This document shows, piece by piece, positions 17,035 through 24,642 of a stretch of DNA of 64,000 nucleotides. Below the pieces are notes generated by a model that saw only the letters and a list, made by a program, of their open reading frames with translations, was not told the origin of the DNA and did no database searches. Within the stretch, counting starts at the first letter, position 1. Each line of letters opens with the position of its first letter. This DNA is from Spirosoma terrae (GTDB taxonomy: Bacteria > Bacteroidota > Bacteroidia > Cytophagales > Spirosomataceae), in the NCBI RefSeq assembly GCF_010435915.1, contig NZ_JAAFZH010000018.1:1-64000 (forward strand), written 5' to 3'. The position numbers and the translations under genes were made by a program.

Positions 17035-19230
17035 TTATAGTAAATGAGAGGGAGACGGAGCCATATCAGAGGAAGCAGGTAGAATAAATATAAATGTAGT
17101 TCCTTCGCTAGCCCCAGAATGTACCTCATAACGTCCTCTGACAGCATCCATACGAGCCTGAATATTACGTAAGCCCATCCCACTTGCGTCGGCAGGATCC
17201 ATACCACAACCATTATCTTTGACAATCATATTTAGTTCGTTAGCAAAACGGCGGAAAATAATATCCGCTTCCGTCGCTTCAGAATGACGTAATATATTGC
17301 TACATAGCTCAATACAAATTGAATACAGATTAAATTCTGTTGTTTTGTCTAAACGCGGCAATTGAGCATTATCCAGACGGAATGTTATTTTCTGCGACAA
17401 ATTAAGTTTGTTAATTAATCGCGTTAGCGCTTCTGATAAGCCTTGCTTTTCTAGCTCATCAGGCTGAAGATTGTGTGACAGATATCGGACTTCCGCAAAA
17501 GCCTCTTTTGTCATTCCTAATAAATTACGATAGATCTGTTGTTCTCGCTCCGGCATCTGCGTAGGATTCAGTGCCGACAAACTCACTTTGATAGCCGCTA
17601 GCAAACCACCCAGGCTATCATGTAAATCAGCAGCCATCCGCTTCCGTTCGAGCGTTTGGCCACGTAGCAAAGCTTCTTCTATTTCCCGGTTCTTAGCCCG
17701 TAGCTGATCATTGGCTAATTTAAGCTCGGCAGTACGTTCGGCTACTTTATCTTCCAGGCCTCGGTTAAGCTCTTCAATCTCCTGCTTCTGCCGAGCAATC
17801 AATCGATTTTTACGGTAATAAACAGCTAAGAATATTAAGACCATGATCAGGCCAAACACCAGAAACAGCCGCATTAATGACTCTTGCTCAATGGTGTGGC
17901 TTAGTGATTCAATACGCGCGCGTTGCTCCAGACGACTACGTTGAGAATCGGCACGTAAGCGCTCAGTTTCAATACGTTGACGAAGCTGATTCATTCGGCT
18001 TTCACCTTCAATTTGTTCGCGTTCAGCTTCAGCTCTTAGCCGGGCGATTTCAGCCTGACGACGTACATCCATCAACTCCCTTTGCTGAATTAATTGTCTT
18101 TTCTCCGATTCTTCACGTATCAACCGAATAGCATGCTCGTTTTGTAAGGCTAATGTTTCTTCAACTCGTTTTTGCTTGTTGAGACTGTCTTTAACCATAT
18201 TAAACTCCTCAAACAGCTCAAGAGCTTTCTCAGTCTGCTTATCAGCCCTGTAAGCACGGTATAGAGCATGGCTGGCCATTTGCTGTATACGTAGATTATC
18301 CTGCCGACGAGCTACGGCCATCGCCCGCTCACCATAGGAGATTGCTAATTTACTATTACCAGCCTGGGCATGACATTCTGCCAAACGAGCCCAAACCGAT
18401 GCCTCACCAACAGCACTGTTTAATTGTTTCCAGCCTGCCAGTGCTTCTTCATAGTATGGTATAGCTTTATCAGGCTGCTGGCGCGTATTATAAAAATCAC
18501 CAAGTCGCTCGTCGGCGTAAATGATGTTGGTTAACGAAGAAGTTTCCCGGGTGAGTCGTCGGCTTTCTTCAAACTGGAGCCTGGCAGCATCGACTTTACT
18601 TTGCCGATCGTAAACCTCTCCGATCTGACTAACCACCTGAGCCATTAGCAATTTTTGATTCTGCTTCGACACAAGTGTATTGATCGGTAATAAGGTTAAG
18701 GAAGCCTGATAGCTTTGTAATGCTTTGGGATAATCACGTAACACTACGTATATATCGCCCATATTCATTTGCACCTGCCAAAGCGGAGAACTAGGTCTGG
18801 GTAACCCCGAGCACAATTTTGATGCTTCCTGGTTAATTTGTAAGGCCTTAGGATAATCGTTTTTTCGAACCCGGTAGAAATATTCCTCCAGCATTAGGCC
18901 CCGAACCTGATAAAGAGGGTTATTGAGGTGTTTTGCCTGTTGAACCAGCCGATTGGCGTAGTAGAAGCTACTATCGCTTTTATCATGGCGCCATTGTTTG
19001 AAGACAATGGCTAAATAACGTAACCCCTCTAGCCGAATAGTATCATTCTTTGACGTATGCGGTAATCGTTCTGTCGATTTTATATGTCGATGAGCCAAAT
19101 TGCGTAGACTATCCATATAATGGAAGTCCCCTCTCCGGTCAAAGTTCAAATCAGGCAGAACCGGGCGTAGCTGTGCCCGACAAAACCCAATAGTATTGAA
19201 CAAGAGGAACCAGATTACTAACCTTTTCAT
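17035..19230 (-). CDS. TPR-containing sensor histidine kinase (HisKA_3 type)
   Basis: This 731-residue protein has a signal peptide (ending FCRAQ), then about 330 residues of tetratricopeptide repeats outside the inner membrane. A long charged coiled coil (about residues 350-440, rich in E, R and Q) and a membrane span near residues 450-470 (LMRLFLVFGLIMVLIFLAVYY) follow. A second coiled coil precedes the dimerisation helix RKRMAADLHDSLGGLLAAIK, with the phospho-His in DLHD. The HATPase domain has ELCSNILRHSEA, DNGCGMD and GMGLRNIQARM. The type normally pairs with NarL-family regulators. None is adjacent, so it is an orphan here. It is divergent from an ECF sigma gene across 476 bases. Confidence 0.9.
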   Translation of the reverse strand: MKRLVIWFLLFNTIGFCRAQLRPVLPDLNFDRRGDFHYMDSLRNLAHRHIKSTERLPHTSKNDTIRLEGLRYLAIVFKQWRHDKSDSSFYYANRLVQQAKHLNNPLYQVRGLMLEEYFYRVRKNDYPKALQINQEASKLCSGLPRPSSPLWQVQMNMGDIYVVLRDYPKALQSYQASLTLLPINTLVSKQNQKLLMAQVVSQIGEVYDRQSKVDAARLQFEESRRLTRETSSLTNIIYADERLGDFYNTRQQPDKAIPYYEEALAGWKQLNSAVGEASVWARLAECHAQAGNSKLAISYGERAMAVARRQDNLRIQQMASHALYRAYRADKQTEKALELFEEFNMVKDSLNKQKRVEETLALQNEHAIRLIREESEKRQLIQQRELMDVRRQAEIARLRAEAEREQIEGESRMNQLRQRIETERLRADSQRSRLEQRARIESLSHTIEQESLMRLFLVFGLIMVLIFLAVYYRKNRLIARQKQEIEELNRGLEDKVAERTAELKLANDQLRAKNREIEEALLRGQTLERKRMAADLHDSLGGLLAAIKVSLSALNPTQMPEREQQIYRNLLGMTKEAFAEVRYLSHNLQPDELEKQGLSEALTRLINKLNLSQKITFRLDNAQLPRLDKTTEFNLYSICIELCSNILRHSEATEADIIFRRFANELNMIVKDNGCGMDPADASGMGLRNIQARMDAVRGRYEVHSGASEGTTFIFILPASSDMAPSPSHLL

Positions 19231-19706
19231 GAGTAGCCATTCAAACGGGGTTGCCGTTGATCTGGATGTTAAAAGTAAACACTAAAACCAGATAATCAAT
19301 TATTTAACTCGAAAAACTTCCAACTCTATAGAACAGTACACTCTTAACGATCCTTCTCTGGAGTATTTCGTTTATACATGAATAGCCCGGTATGTATTTT
19401 TTTTTCGATTTATTTTAAACGCTACGACATCAATATGAATCTATAGTGTACGTTCTTTCGTAAATACAATGTTTTCTTTAAATAAGCCCTTACTGGTTTT
19501 ATGTTTATTTTAGAAATCAATTCAACACCGCACGCGAAATTTTCCAAATATTACCGGCCGTTTGGCAACTTTTTTGCACTATTCATTTGCAAATGAGTGG
19601 GTAAACGATTTACTTTGATACTCTCATTACCTGGAATTACAAAAAACATAACCCCCACACACACTATCGGAACACTGCTCTACGTTACCTAATTGTCTTA
19701 CTGAAA
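19231..19706. other. Divergent promoter region, kinase / ECF sigma
   Basis: These 476 bases between two divergent regulatory genes hold no ORF. They contain the candidate sigma-gene promoter at 19586-19617 and the palindrome CATTTGCAAATG overlapping its -33 element. Confidence 0.5.
19586..19617 (+). promoter_or_regulatory. Candidate promoter of the ECF sigma gene
   Basis: TTTG (19586-19589), 21 bases, then TACTTTG (19611-19617) is close to the Bacteroidota TTTG/TAnnTTTG pattern, one T short. It lies about 90 bases before the start codon. Confidence 0.45.
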
Positions 19707-20306
19707 ATGGAAAAAGCCCAGGTAAACGACAGTGAGTTGATTTCCCTGTATATCCGTGGTAATGAAAAAGCCTTTGCCAAACTAGTGCAGCGGCACAAAT
19801 CGAAAATTTACACGACTATATACCTGATTGTTAAGGACCAGTATATAGCCGAAGATTTGATGCAGGATACCTTTATTAAAGCGGTAGACACACTCAAATC
19901 TGGTAAATATAACGAAGAAGGCAAATTCTTACCCTGGATTATCCGAATTGCTCACAACTTGGCCATTGACTATTTCCGAAAAGATAAACGCTACCCCAGT
20001 GTGGTGTTTGAGGACGGAAGCAGTGTGTTCAACACGCTTGAGTTTGCGGAGGATTCAGTAGAGTCCTTACAAATTCGCCAGGAAACACACGAGCATTTGC
20101 GCGAACTGATCCAGCGATTGCCGGAACAACAGCGTCAGGTGCTTATTATGCGGCACTACGAGGAAATGAGTTTCCAGGAGATTGCCGATGCAACCGGTGT
20201 CAGCATCAACACAGCTTTGGGACGTATGCGTTATGCGCTGATTAATCTGCGCAAACAACTGAGCAAACGTTCGCTGAGTTATGATAAAAACATTTACCCA
20301 AGATGA
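19707..20306 (+). CDS. ECF-type RNA polymerase sigma factor
   Basis: This 199-residue protein has only sigma regions 2 and 4. Region 2 (about residues 20-90) includes IYTTIYLIVKDQYIAEDLMQDTFIKA and ARIAHNLAIDYFRKDKR-like sequence, which bind core polymerase and the -10 element. Region 4 (about residues 130-190) is LIQRLPEQQRQVLIMRHYEEMSFQEIADATGVSINTALGRMRYAL, the -35 helix-turn-helix. No signal-receiving domain is seen. The last 26 bases overlap the start of the next small gene, a layout that suggests a co-translated partner, as with anti-sigma factors, but the partner has no visible membrane span. Confidence 0.93.
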   Translation: MEKAQVNDSELISLYIRGNEKAFAKLVQRHKSKIYTTIYLIVKDQYIAEDLMQDTFIKAVDTLKSGKYNEEGKFLPWIIRIAHNLAIDYFRKDKRYPSVVFEDGSSVFNTLEFAEDSVESLQIRQETHEHLRELIQRLPEQQRQVLIMRHYEEMSFQEIADATGVSINTALGRMRYALINLRKQLSKRSLSYDKNIYPR

Positions 20307-20532
20307 TGTAATCCGGTACGTCTATGAGGAGACCTCACCAGAGGAAAACCTGCTCATTGAAGACGCAATGATGTCAGAACCGGAATTGATGACATTTTTC
20401 CTTGAAGCTCTTGAATTAAGGGCTTTGATGAATAAAATTGAGCGCCAACCCCGCGAAAGCACGGTTCAAGCCATCTTACAGTATTCTAAAGACCATCCGG
20501 CAAACCCACCGGCACGCTTGCGGCATACGTAA
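20281..20532 (+). CDS. Small acidic partner of the ECF sigma factor (83 aa)
   Basis: This 83-residue protein starts inside the last codons of the sigma gene (ATG within ...SYDKNI, different frame, 26-base overlap). It is acidic and helical (DDVIRYVYEETSPEENLLIEDAMMSEPELMTFFLEALELRALMNKI). It resembles the cytosolic N-terminal part of anti-sigma factors (a short helical bundle such as ...EEELLAEPEL...), but lacks a zinc-binding HxxxCxxC motif and any membrane span. The tail KDHPANPPARLRHT is likely flexible. A role as a soluble anti-sigma or sigma-stabilising protein is inferred from the overlap alone. Confidence 0.7.
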   Translation: MIKTFTQDDVIRYVYEETSPEENLLIEDAMMSEPELMTFFLEALELRALMNKIERQPRESTVQAILQYSKDHPANPPARLRHT

Positions 20533-20570
20533 GCCTGAAGGTGGGTTTTGCTATGCTTCAGCATTGTTTA

Positions 20571-20620
20571 CTAGCTTTTACGTGACGAACTTTAGGTTAT
20601 GTTCAGCACGTAAAAGCTAG
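20571..20620. terminator. Hairpin after the sigma operon
   Basis: CTAGCTTTTACGTG (20571-20584) pairs perfectly with CACGTAAAAGCTAG (20607-20620), a 14-bp stem with a 22-base loop, ending 20 bases before nth. Confidence 0.55.
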
Positions 20621-20640
20621 CATTCAGTGTTTATTGCCTT

Positions 20641-21291
20641 ATGCAAAAAAAAGAGCGCTTCAAGCGATTCCTCGATTATTTCACCCAGCATTTTCCAGAG
20701 CCAAAGACAGAACTGAATTTCAGTAACCCGTTCGAGTTACTGGTTGCGGTTATTTTGTCTGCACAATGCACGGACAAGCGGATCAATCAGATTACTCCTG
20801 CACTCTTCGCTCGATTTTCAGAACCAGAATCCTTAGCAGCGGCTTCTGTCGATGAAGTGTTTACTTACATAAGGAGTGTGTCCTATCCTAATAACAAAGC
20901 CAAGCATTTAGTTGGCATGGCTAATATGCTTATGGATCGGTTTGGAGGTGAAATTCCGGCCACAGTCGATGAATTACAAACATTGCCGGGAGTCGGTAGG
21001 AAAACCGCTCATGTGATTTTGTCGGTTGTTTATAACGAACCAACCATGGCTGTCGACACGCATGTCTTTCGAGTGTCCCATCGCCTTGGACTAGCTCCTT
21101 TAACGGCCACAACACCGTTGGCTGTGGAAAAAGCATTGATGGCACATATACCTAAACAATACGTTCCCAAAGCGCATCACTGGCTGATCTTACACGGGCG
21201 CTACGTGTGCCTGGCTCGTGCCCCCAACTGTAAAGAATGTGCGCTAAAAGACTTTTGCAAATATTATGAGAAGTATCCGATTAGCATTTAG
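20641..21291 (+). CDS. nth: Endonuclease III (DNA glycosylase / AP lyase)
   Basis: This base-excision-repair enzyme removes oxidised pyrimidines and cuts at the abasic site. The 216-residue protein has the helix-hairpin-helix LPGVGRKTAHVIL with catalytic Lys K121, and the catalytic Asp D139 in MAVDTHVFRVSHRLGL. The C-terminal 4Fe-4S loop has cysteines spaced C-x6-C-x2-C-x5-C in CLARAPNCKECALKDFC. All catalytic and cluster residues are present and the length is normal. It is convergent with ndk, and its stop codon lies inside a terminator hairpin. Confidence 0.96.
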   Translation: MQKKERFKRFLDYFTQHFPEPKTELNFSNPFELLVAVILSAQCTDKRINQITPALFARFSEPESLAAASVDEVFTYIRSVSYPNNKAKHLVGMANMLMDRFGGEIPATVDELQTLPGVGRKTAHVILSVVYNEPTMAVDTHVFRVSHRLGLAPLTATTPLAVEKALMAHIPKQYVPKAHHWLILHGRYVCLARAPNCKECALKDFCKYYEKYPISI

Positions 21292-21319
21292 CAGCTTGAG
21301 GGATTAAGCTGCTAAATGC
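21284..21319. terminator. Bidirectional hairpin between nth and ndk
   Basis: A 14-bp perfect stem (GCATTTAGCAGCTT with AAGCTGCTAAATGC) has an 8-base loop and overlaps the nth stop codon. It lies between convergent genes. Confidence 0.8.
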
Positions 21320-21328
21320 CGGTCCGGA

Positions 21329-21748
21329 TTAGAATTGTTCAGTTGCTGCGAAGAAGAAACTACCCTCTATCTGGGCGTTCTCGTCAGAATCGGAACCATG
21401 AATAGCATTAGCCTCGATAGACTTCGCATATAATTTACGGATGGTCCCCTCTTCTGCCTGAGCAGGATTAGTAGCCCCGATCAATTTACGAAAATCAGCA
21501 ACCGCGTTTTCTTTCTCTAAAATCATCGGAACGATGGGTCCCGACGACATATAGGCCCGTAGGTCATTATAAAACGGCCGATCGCGGTGGACCGCATAAA
21601 ATTGTCCTGCCCGCTCAGCAGTTAACTGAGTTTTCTTGATTGCAACAATGCGGAAACCCGCTTCTTCAATCATTTTAATAATTGCACCAGTATGCCCGTC
21701 CTGAACAGCATCGGGCTTAATCATGGTGAATGTTTGGTTTGTAGCCAT
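21329..21748 (-). CDS. ndk: Nucleoside diphosphate kinase
   Basis: Ndk transfers the gamma phosphate of ATP to other nucleoside diphosphates through a phospho-histidine. I chose the Met at 21748 (MATNQTFTMIKPDAV), which gives the family-typical 139 residues; the frame is open five codons further. The active-site His is H117 in NAIHGSDSDENA. Other signatures are TMIKPDAV at the start, FRIVAIKKTQLT, RPFYNDLRAYMSSGPIVPMIL and the C-terminal EGSFFF. A TACCTTTG -7 box lies about 43 bases upstream, consistent with this start. It is convergent with nth and divergent from the DHH phosphoesterase gene. Confidence 0.95.
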   Translation of the reverse strand: MATNQTFTMIKPDAVQDGHTGAIIKMIEEAGFRIVAIKKTQLTAERAGQFYAVHRDRPFYNDLRAYMSSGPIVPMILEKENAVADFRKLIGATNPAQAEEGTIRKLYAKSIEANAIHGSDSDENAQIEGSFFFAATEQF

Positions 21749-21790
21749 TAGGAATTTATCCAAATTTATTTACCCTAATCAGATTGGGCG

Positions 21791-21798
21791 CAAAGGTA
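21791..21798 (-). promoter_or_regulatory. Candidate -7 element of ndk
   Basis: On the minus strand this reads TACCTTTG, a full match to TAnnTTTG, giving a 5' leader of roughly 35 bases. No -33 TTG at the normal distance was seen. Confidence 0.5.
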
Positions 21799-21857
21799 AG
21801 TACTTTCAATAGAATTGTCACCCCTCTCAATGCACCCATACGTATCTAAATTATTCG

Positions 21858-21865
21858 TACTTTTG
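21858..21865 (+). promoter_or_regulatory. Candidate -7 element of the DHH phosphoesterase gene
   Basis: TACTTTTG matches TAnnTTTG and ends 30 bases before the ATG at 21896. It supports that start codon over in-frame Met codons further upstream, which would not be transcribed. Confidence 0.45.
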
Positions 21866-21895
21866 GGTTTCGATTACAGCCCAGGCTGTTTATTT

Positions 21896-22912
21896 ATGCA
21901 AGATATTGACGCAATTGGCACAGTTCTCCAACAACCACAAACTGTGCTGATTACCACTCACCAGAACCCCGATGCCGACGCTGTGGGCTCCTCATTAGGA
22001 CTGGCGGGCTACCTCCGGAAAAAAGGGCATCGCGTTACGGTTGTAACTCCGACCGATTACGGTCAGAATCTATACTGGATGTCGGGGAATGAGCAGGTGA
22101 TTCCCTTTGATGAAAAAATACGGGTGTCTGTAAACCAGCTTGTAGAAGAAGCTGATCTTATCTTTTGCCTTGATTTTTCAAGTCTTGACCGCATTCGGGA
22201 ATTAGCGCCAATGGTGCGGCAGTCGCGGGCTAAGAAAATTTTAATTGATCATCATCTAGAGCCTGAATCCTTTACGGATCTAGCCCTTTGGGACCCTACT
22301 GCTGCGGCAACCGCTGAACTCGTTTTCCGATTAATTGTCCAGCTGGGCGATAAGGCTTTAATTGACGTTCCGATTGCTGAATGTCTGTATGCTGGCTTAA
22401 TGACAGATACAGGCTCATTTCGCCACTCCAACACAACTGGCGATGTACATCGTATGGCCGCTGATCTAATCGATATCCACATTGATGTCAGTAGCATTCA
22501 TCGCCGAATTTTCGATAACGTCGCTATTGACAAATTTCGCCTTTTAGGCTATGTTCTTAATGAAAAGCTTAAGGTTTTACCAGACTATAAGTTTGCTTAT
22601 ATAACGCTAACTGACGCTGAGTTAAAACAATATCGCTCCAAAACCGGCGACACTGAAGGCATGGTCAACTACGCATTGGCGGTTGAAGGTGTTGTCATGG
22701 CCGCTATTTTAATTGATCGTCTGGAAGAGATTCGGATTTCATTCCGTTCCGTTGGTGATTTTTCCGTTCGAGAACTAGCCAGTAAACATTTTAACGGAGG
22801 TGGTCACCGCAATGCAGCAGGCGGCCGTTCCAAACTAACCTTAGCTGAAACCGAACGAAAGCTTTTGGAAATTTTACCTGAATATCAGCAACGACTCCTG
22901 GAAACAGTTTAG
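21896..22912 (+). CDS. DHH/DHHA1 phosphoesterase (NrnA-like oligoribonuclease / pAp phosphatase)
   Basis: This 338-residue protein resembles NrnA, which degrades very short RNAs or cyclic-dinucleotide products (pApA, pGpG) and dephosphorylates 3'-phosphoadenosine 5'-phosphate. DHH motifs in order are THQNPDADAVGSSLG (I), FCLDFSSLDRI (II), LIDHHLEP (III, the DHH triad) and GLMTDTGSFRHSNT (IV). The DHHA1 substrate-binding end is GGGHRNAAGG. I chose the ATG at 21896 because the family starts just before the first motif and the -7 box lies between it and the upstream Met codons. It is divergent from ndk. The substrate cannot be decided from sequence. Confidence 0.9.
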   Translation: MQDIDAIGTVLQQPQTVLITTHQNPDADAVGSSLGLAGYLRKKGHRVTVVTPTDYGQNLYWMSGNEQVIPFDEKIRVSVNQLVEEADLIFCLDFSSLDRIRELAPMVRQSRAKKILIDHHLEPESFTDLALWDPTAAATAELVFRLIVQLGDKALIDVPIAECLYAGLMTDTGSFRHSNTTGDVHRMAADLIDIHIDVSSIHRRIFDNVAIDKFRLLGYVLNEKLKVLPDYKFAYITLTDAELKQYRSKTGDTEGMVNYALAVEGVVMAAILIDRLEEIRISFRSVGDFSVRELASKHFNGGGHRNAAGGRSKLTLAETERKLLEILPEYQQRLLETV

Positions 22913-22992
22913 CCCCATCGTGTAATTGCTTATAGCCAAGTGGCCCACAGTTCGACAAGTGAAGACTATTAAACTGAAAACTAATTTTATTT

Positions 22993-23913
22993 ATGTCTCT
23001 TAAAAATTTCGGGAAAGCCGCCCTGATCGTCGCTGTTGTAGCGGCTTGCGGTAAAAACCGCGTTCAGGTTACGGATAATGGCCTGAAGTACCAAATCCAC
23101 GAACAAGCCGATAGCCCCCGTAAAGGTAAAGTAGGCGACATCCTGAGCCTCCACCTAATCCTGCTCAATAGTAAAGATTCTGTTTTACGTGATACGCACA
23201 AAGAAGGAGCTCCTTTCCAGATGTTACTTCAAGTGCCACCCTTTAAAGGTAGCTACGAAGAAGGACTAACAATGCTTGGCAAAGGCGATAGTGCTACGTT
23301 CTACGTTAGTGCTGATTCATTGTTTACCCGGGCCATGCAACCACTTCCTCCTGGTGTTACGAAAGGATCAGACATCGGTATCGCCGTAAAAGTGGTCAAT
23401 GTTCAGTCGGAAGATGAGTATAAAAAGGCGCAGGCTGCCGAATTTGAGAAGCAAAAAGGTATTGATACCAAAACCATTGAAGCGTATATTGCTAAGAATG
23501 GTTTCGCTGGTAAAGCTCAGCAAACCCAGTCAGGCGTTTATTATATTATTAACCAACCTTCTACAGGCGCTTTACCTAAAGCTGGCGACGTAGTGAAAGT
23601 ACGCTACACAGGTAAGCTTCTAAATGGTACAGTTTTCGACAGTTCGGAAAAAAGCCTTAACCCACAGGCCAGCGGAGATCCTATCCAATTCCCAATTGGC
23701 GTTGGTCAGGTTATTCCAGGCTGGGAAGAAGGGGTTATGAAACTGCACAAAGGCGAGAAGGCAACGTTGCTAATTCCATCAACGCTGGCATATGGACCAA
23801 GAGCCAATCCGAAAATCCCCGCTAACTCAGTATTAATTTTCGACATTGAACTCGTTGATATTCAGAAAGGTCAAATGGGCCCTCAGCCTGGAATGCCTCA
23901 ACCTGGACGTTAA
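22993..23913 (+). CDS. Lipoprotein with two FKBP-type peptidyl-prolyl isomerase domains
   Basis: This 306-residue protein has a short signal with a lipobox-like VVAAC (Cys about residue 20), so it is probably a lipoprotein in the cell envelope. The first FKBP-like domain (about residues 30-140) is divergent: it keeps the PFKGSYEEGLTMLGKGDSATFYV core. The second (about residues 175-295) is canonical: VYYIINQPSTG...VKVRYTGKLLNGTVFDSS, QVIPGWEEGVMKLHKGEKATLLIPSTLAYGPRANPKIPANSVLIFDIELVDI. These are the usual active-site aromatics. It likely assists folding of secreted proteins. It ends in a Gly/Pro/Gln tail and is followed by a hairpin and rdgB. Confidence 0.9.
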   Translation: MSLKNFGKAALIVAVVAACGKNRVQVTDNGLKYQIHEQADSPRKGKVGDILSLHLILLNSKDSVLRDTHKEGAPFQMLLQVPPFKGSYEEGLTMLGKGDSATFYVSADSLFTRAMQPLPPGVTKGSDIGIAVKVVNVQSEDEYKKAQAAEFEKQKGIDTKTIEAYIAKNGFAGKAQQTQSGVYYIINQPSTGALPKAGDVVKVRYTGKLLNGTVFDSSEKSLNPQASGDPIQFPIGVGQVIPGWEEGVMKLHKGEKATLLIPSTLAYGPRANPKIPANSVLIFDIELVDIQKGQMGPQPGMPQPGR

Positions 23914-23941
23914 TCTGTTCGACCGTTATTTAATTTGTATG

Positions 23942-23975
23942 AAAGCCGTTCGTAGTTTTACCTATGAACGGCTTT
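23942..23975. terminator. Hairpin between the FKBP gene and rdgB
   Basis: AAAGCCGTTCGTAG (23942-23955) pairs with CTATGAACGGCTTT (23962-23975) with one G-T pair and a 6-base loop, followed by TTCTATT. It ends 10 bases before the rdgB start. Confidence 0.65.
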
Positions 23976-23985
23976 TCTATTACTT

Positions 23986-24567
23986 ATGGAACTTTGCTTT
24001 GCTACGAATAACAATCACAAACTAGAGGAAGTATCTACTTCATTGGGAGATGCTTTCCTGCTTAAGACGCTCAATGACATTGGTTGCACGGATGAATTAC
24101 CTGAAACCTCTGGCACAATCCCCGGCAATTCTCGTCAGAAGGCTGAATACGTATGGACGAACTTTGGTGTTTCCTGCTTCGCCGACGATTCTGGCTTAGA
24201 AATAGATGCGTTACAGGGCGAGCCGGGAGTCGACAGTGCTTTTTACTCTGGCAGCCGTAGCTTCGAAAACAACATCAAAAAAGTGCTGACTAACTTATCG
24301 GGCGAATCCAATCGTAAGGCTCGCTTTATCACGGTCTTCACCCTGTTGCTGCATGGCGTTGAACACCAATTTGAAGGTATTGTAGAAGGCCAGATTTTAC
24401 AGGAACCTCGTGGCATTGGTGGGTTTGGCTACGATCCTATTTTTCTTCCCGACGGCCATGATCGCACCTTTGCGGAAATGTCGCTGGACGAAAAAAGCAA
24501 GATCAGCCATCGCTCAAAAGCACTCGCTAAAATGGTGGCTTATCTGAAAGATCAGGTAAAGCAATAG
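23986..24567 (+). CDS. rdgB: Non-canonical purine NTP pyrophosphatase (ITPase/Ham1)
   Basis: This house-cleaning enzyme hydrolyses dITP and XTP to monophosphates, keeping damaged purines out of nucleic acids. The 193-residue protein starts MELCFATNNNHKLEEV, the nucleotide-binding SxNxxK-type motif. It has FADDSGLEIDALQGEPGVDSAFYSG (metal and catalytic Asp region), GIVEGQILQEPRGIGGFGYDPIFLPDG and SHRSKAL. The usual TxFxENAxxKA stretch is altered to GTIPGNSRQKA, with Gly where Glu is common, so one metal-ligand position deserves a look. It is convergent with ppiD across a terminator. Confidence 0.93.
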   Translation: MELCFATNNNHKLEEVSTSLGDAFLLKTLNDIGCTDELPETSGTIPGNSRQKAEYVWTNFGVSCFADDSGLEIDALQGEPGVDSAFYSGSRSFENNIKKVLTNLSGESNRKARFITVFTLLLHGVEHQFEGIVEGQILQEPRGIGGFGYDPIFLPDGHDRTFAEMSLDEKSKISHRSKALAKMVAYLKDQVKQ

Positions 24568-24583
24568 CTAGCTTGTTTCGCAA

Positions 24584-24623
24584 ATAGAAAGCCCCGACCT
24601 TATTGTAGATCGGGGCTTTCTAT
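24584..24623. terminator. Bidirectional hairpin between rdgB and ppiD
   Basis: A perfect 14-bp stem (ATAGAAAGCCCCGA with TCGGGGCTTTCTAT) has a 12-base loop and A/T-rich sides. It lies between convergent stop codons. Confidence 0.85.
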
Positions 24624-24642
24624 TTATATGTGCAGATCGATA

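Noticed and set aside
19584..19595. CATTTGCAAATG palindrome upstream of the sigma gene as an operator
   Set aside because: It overlaps the -33 element but is short, AT-rich and single-copy; recorded only with the promoter region.
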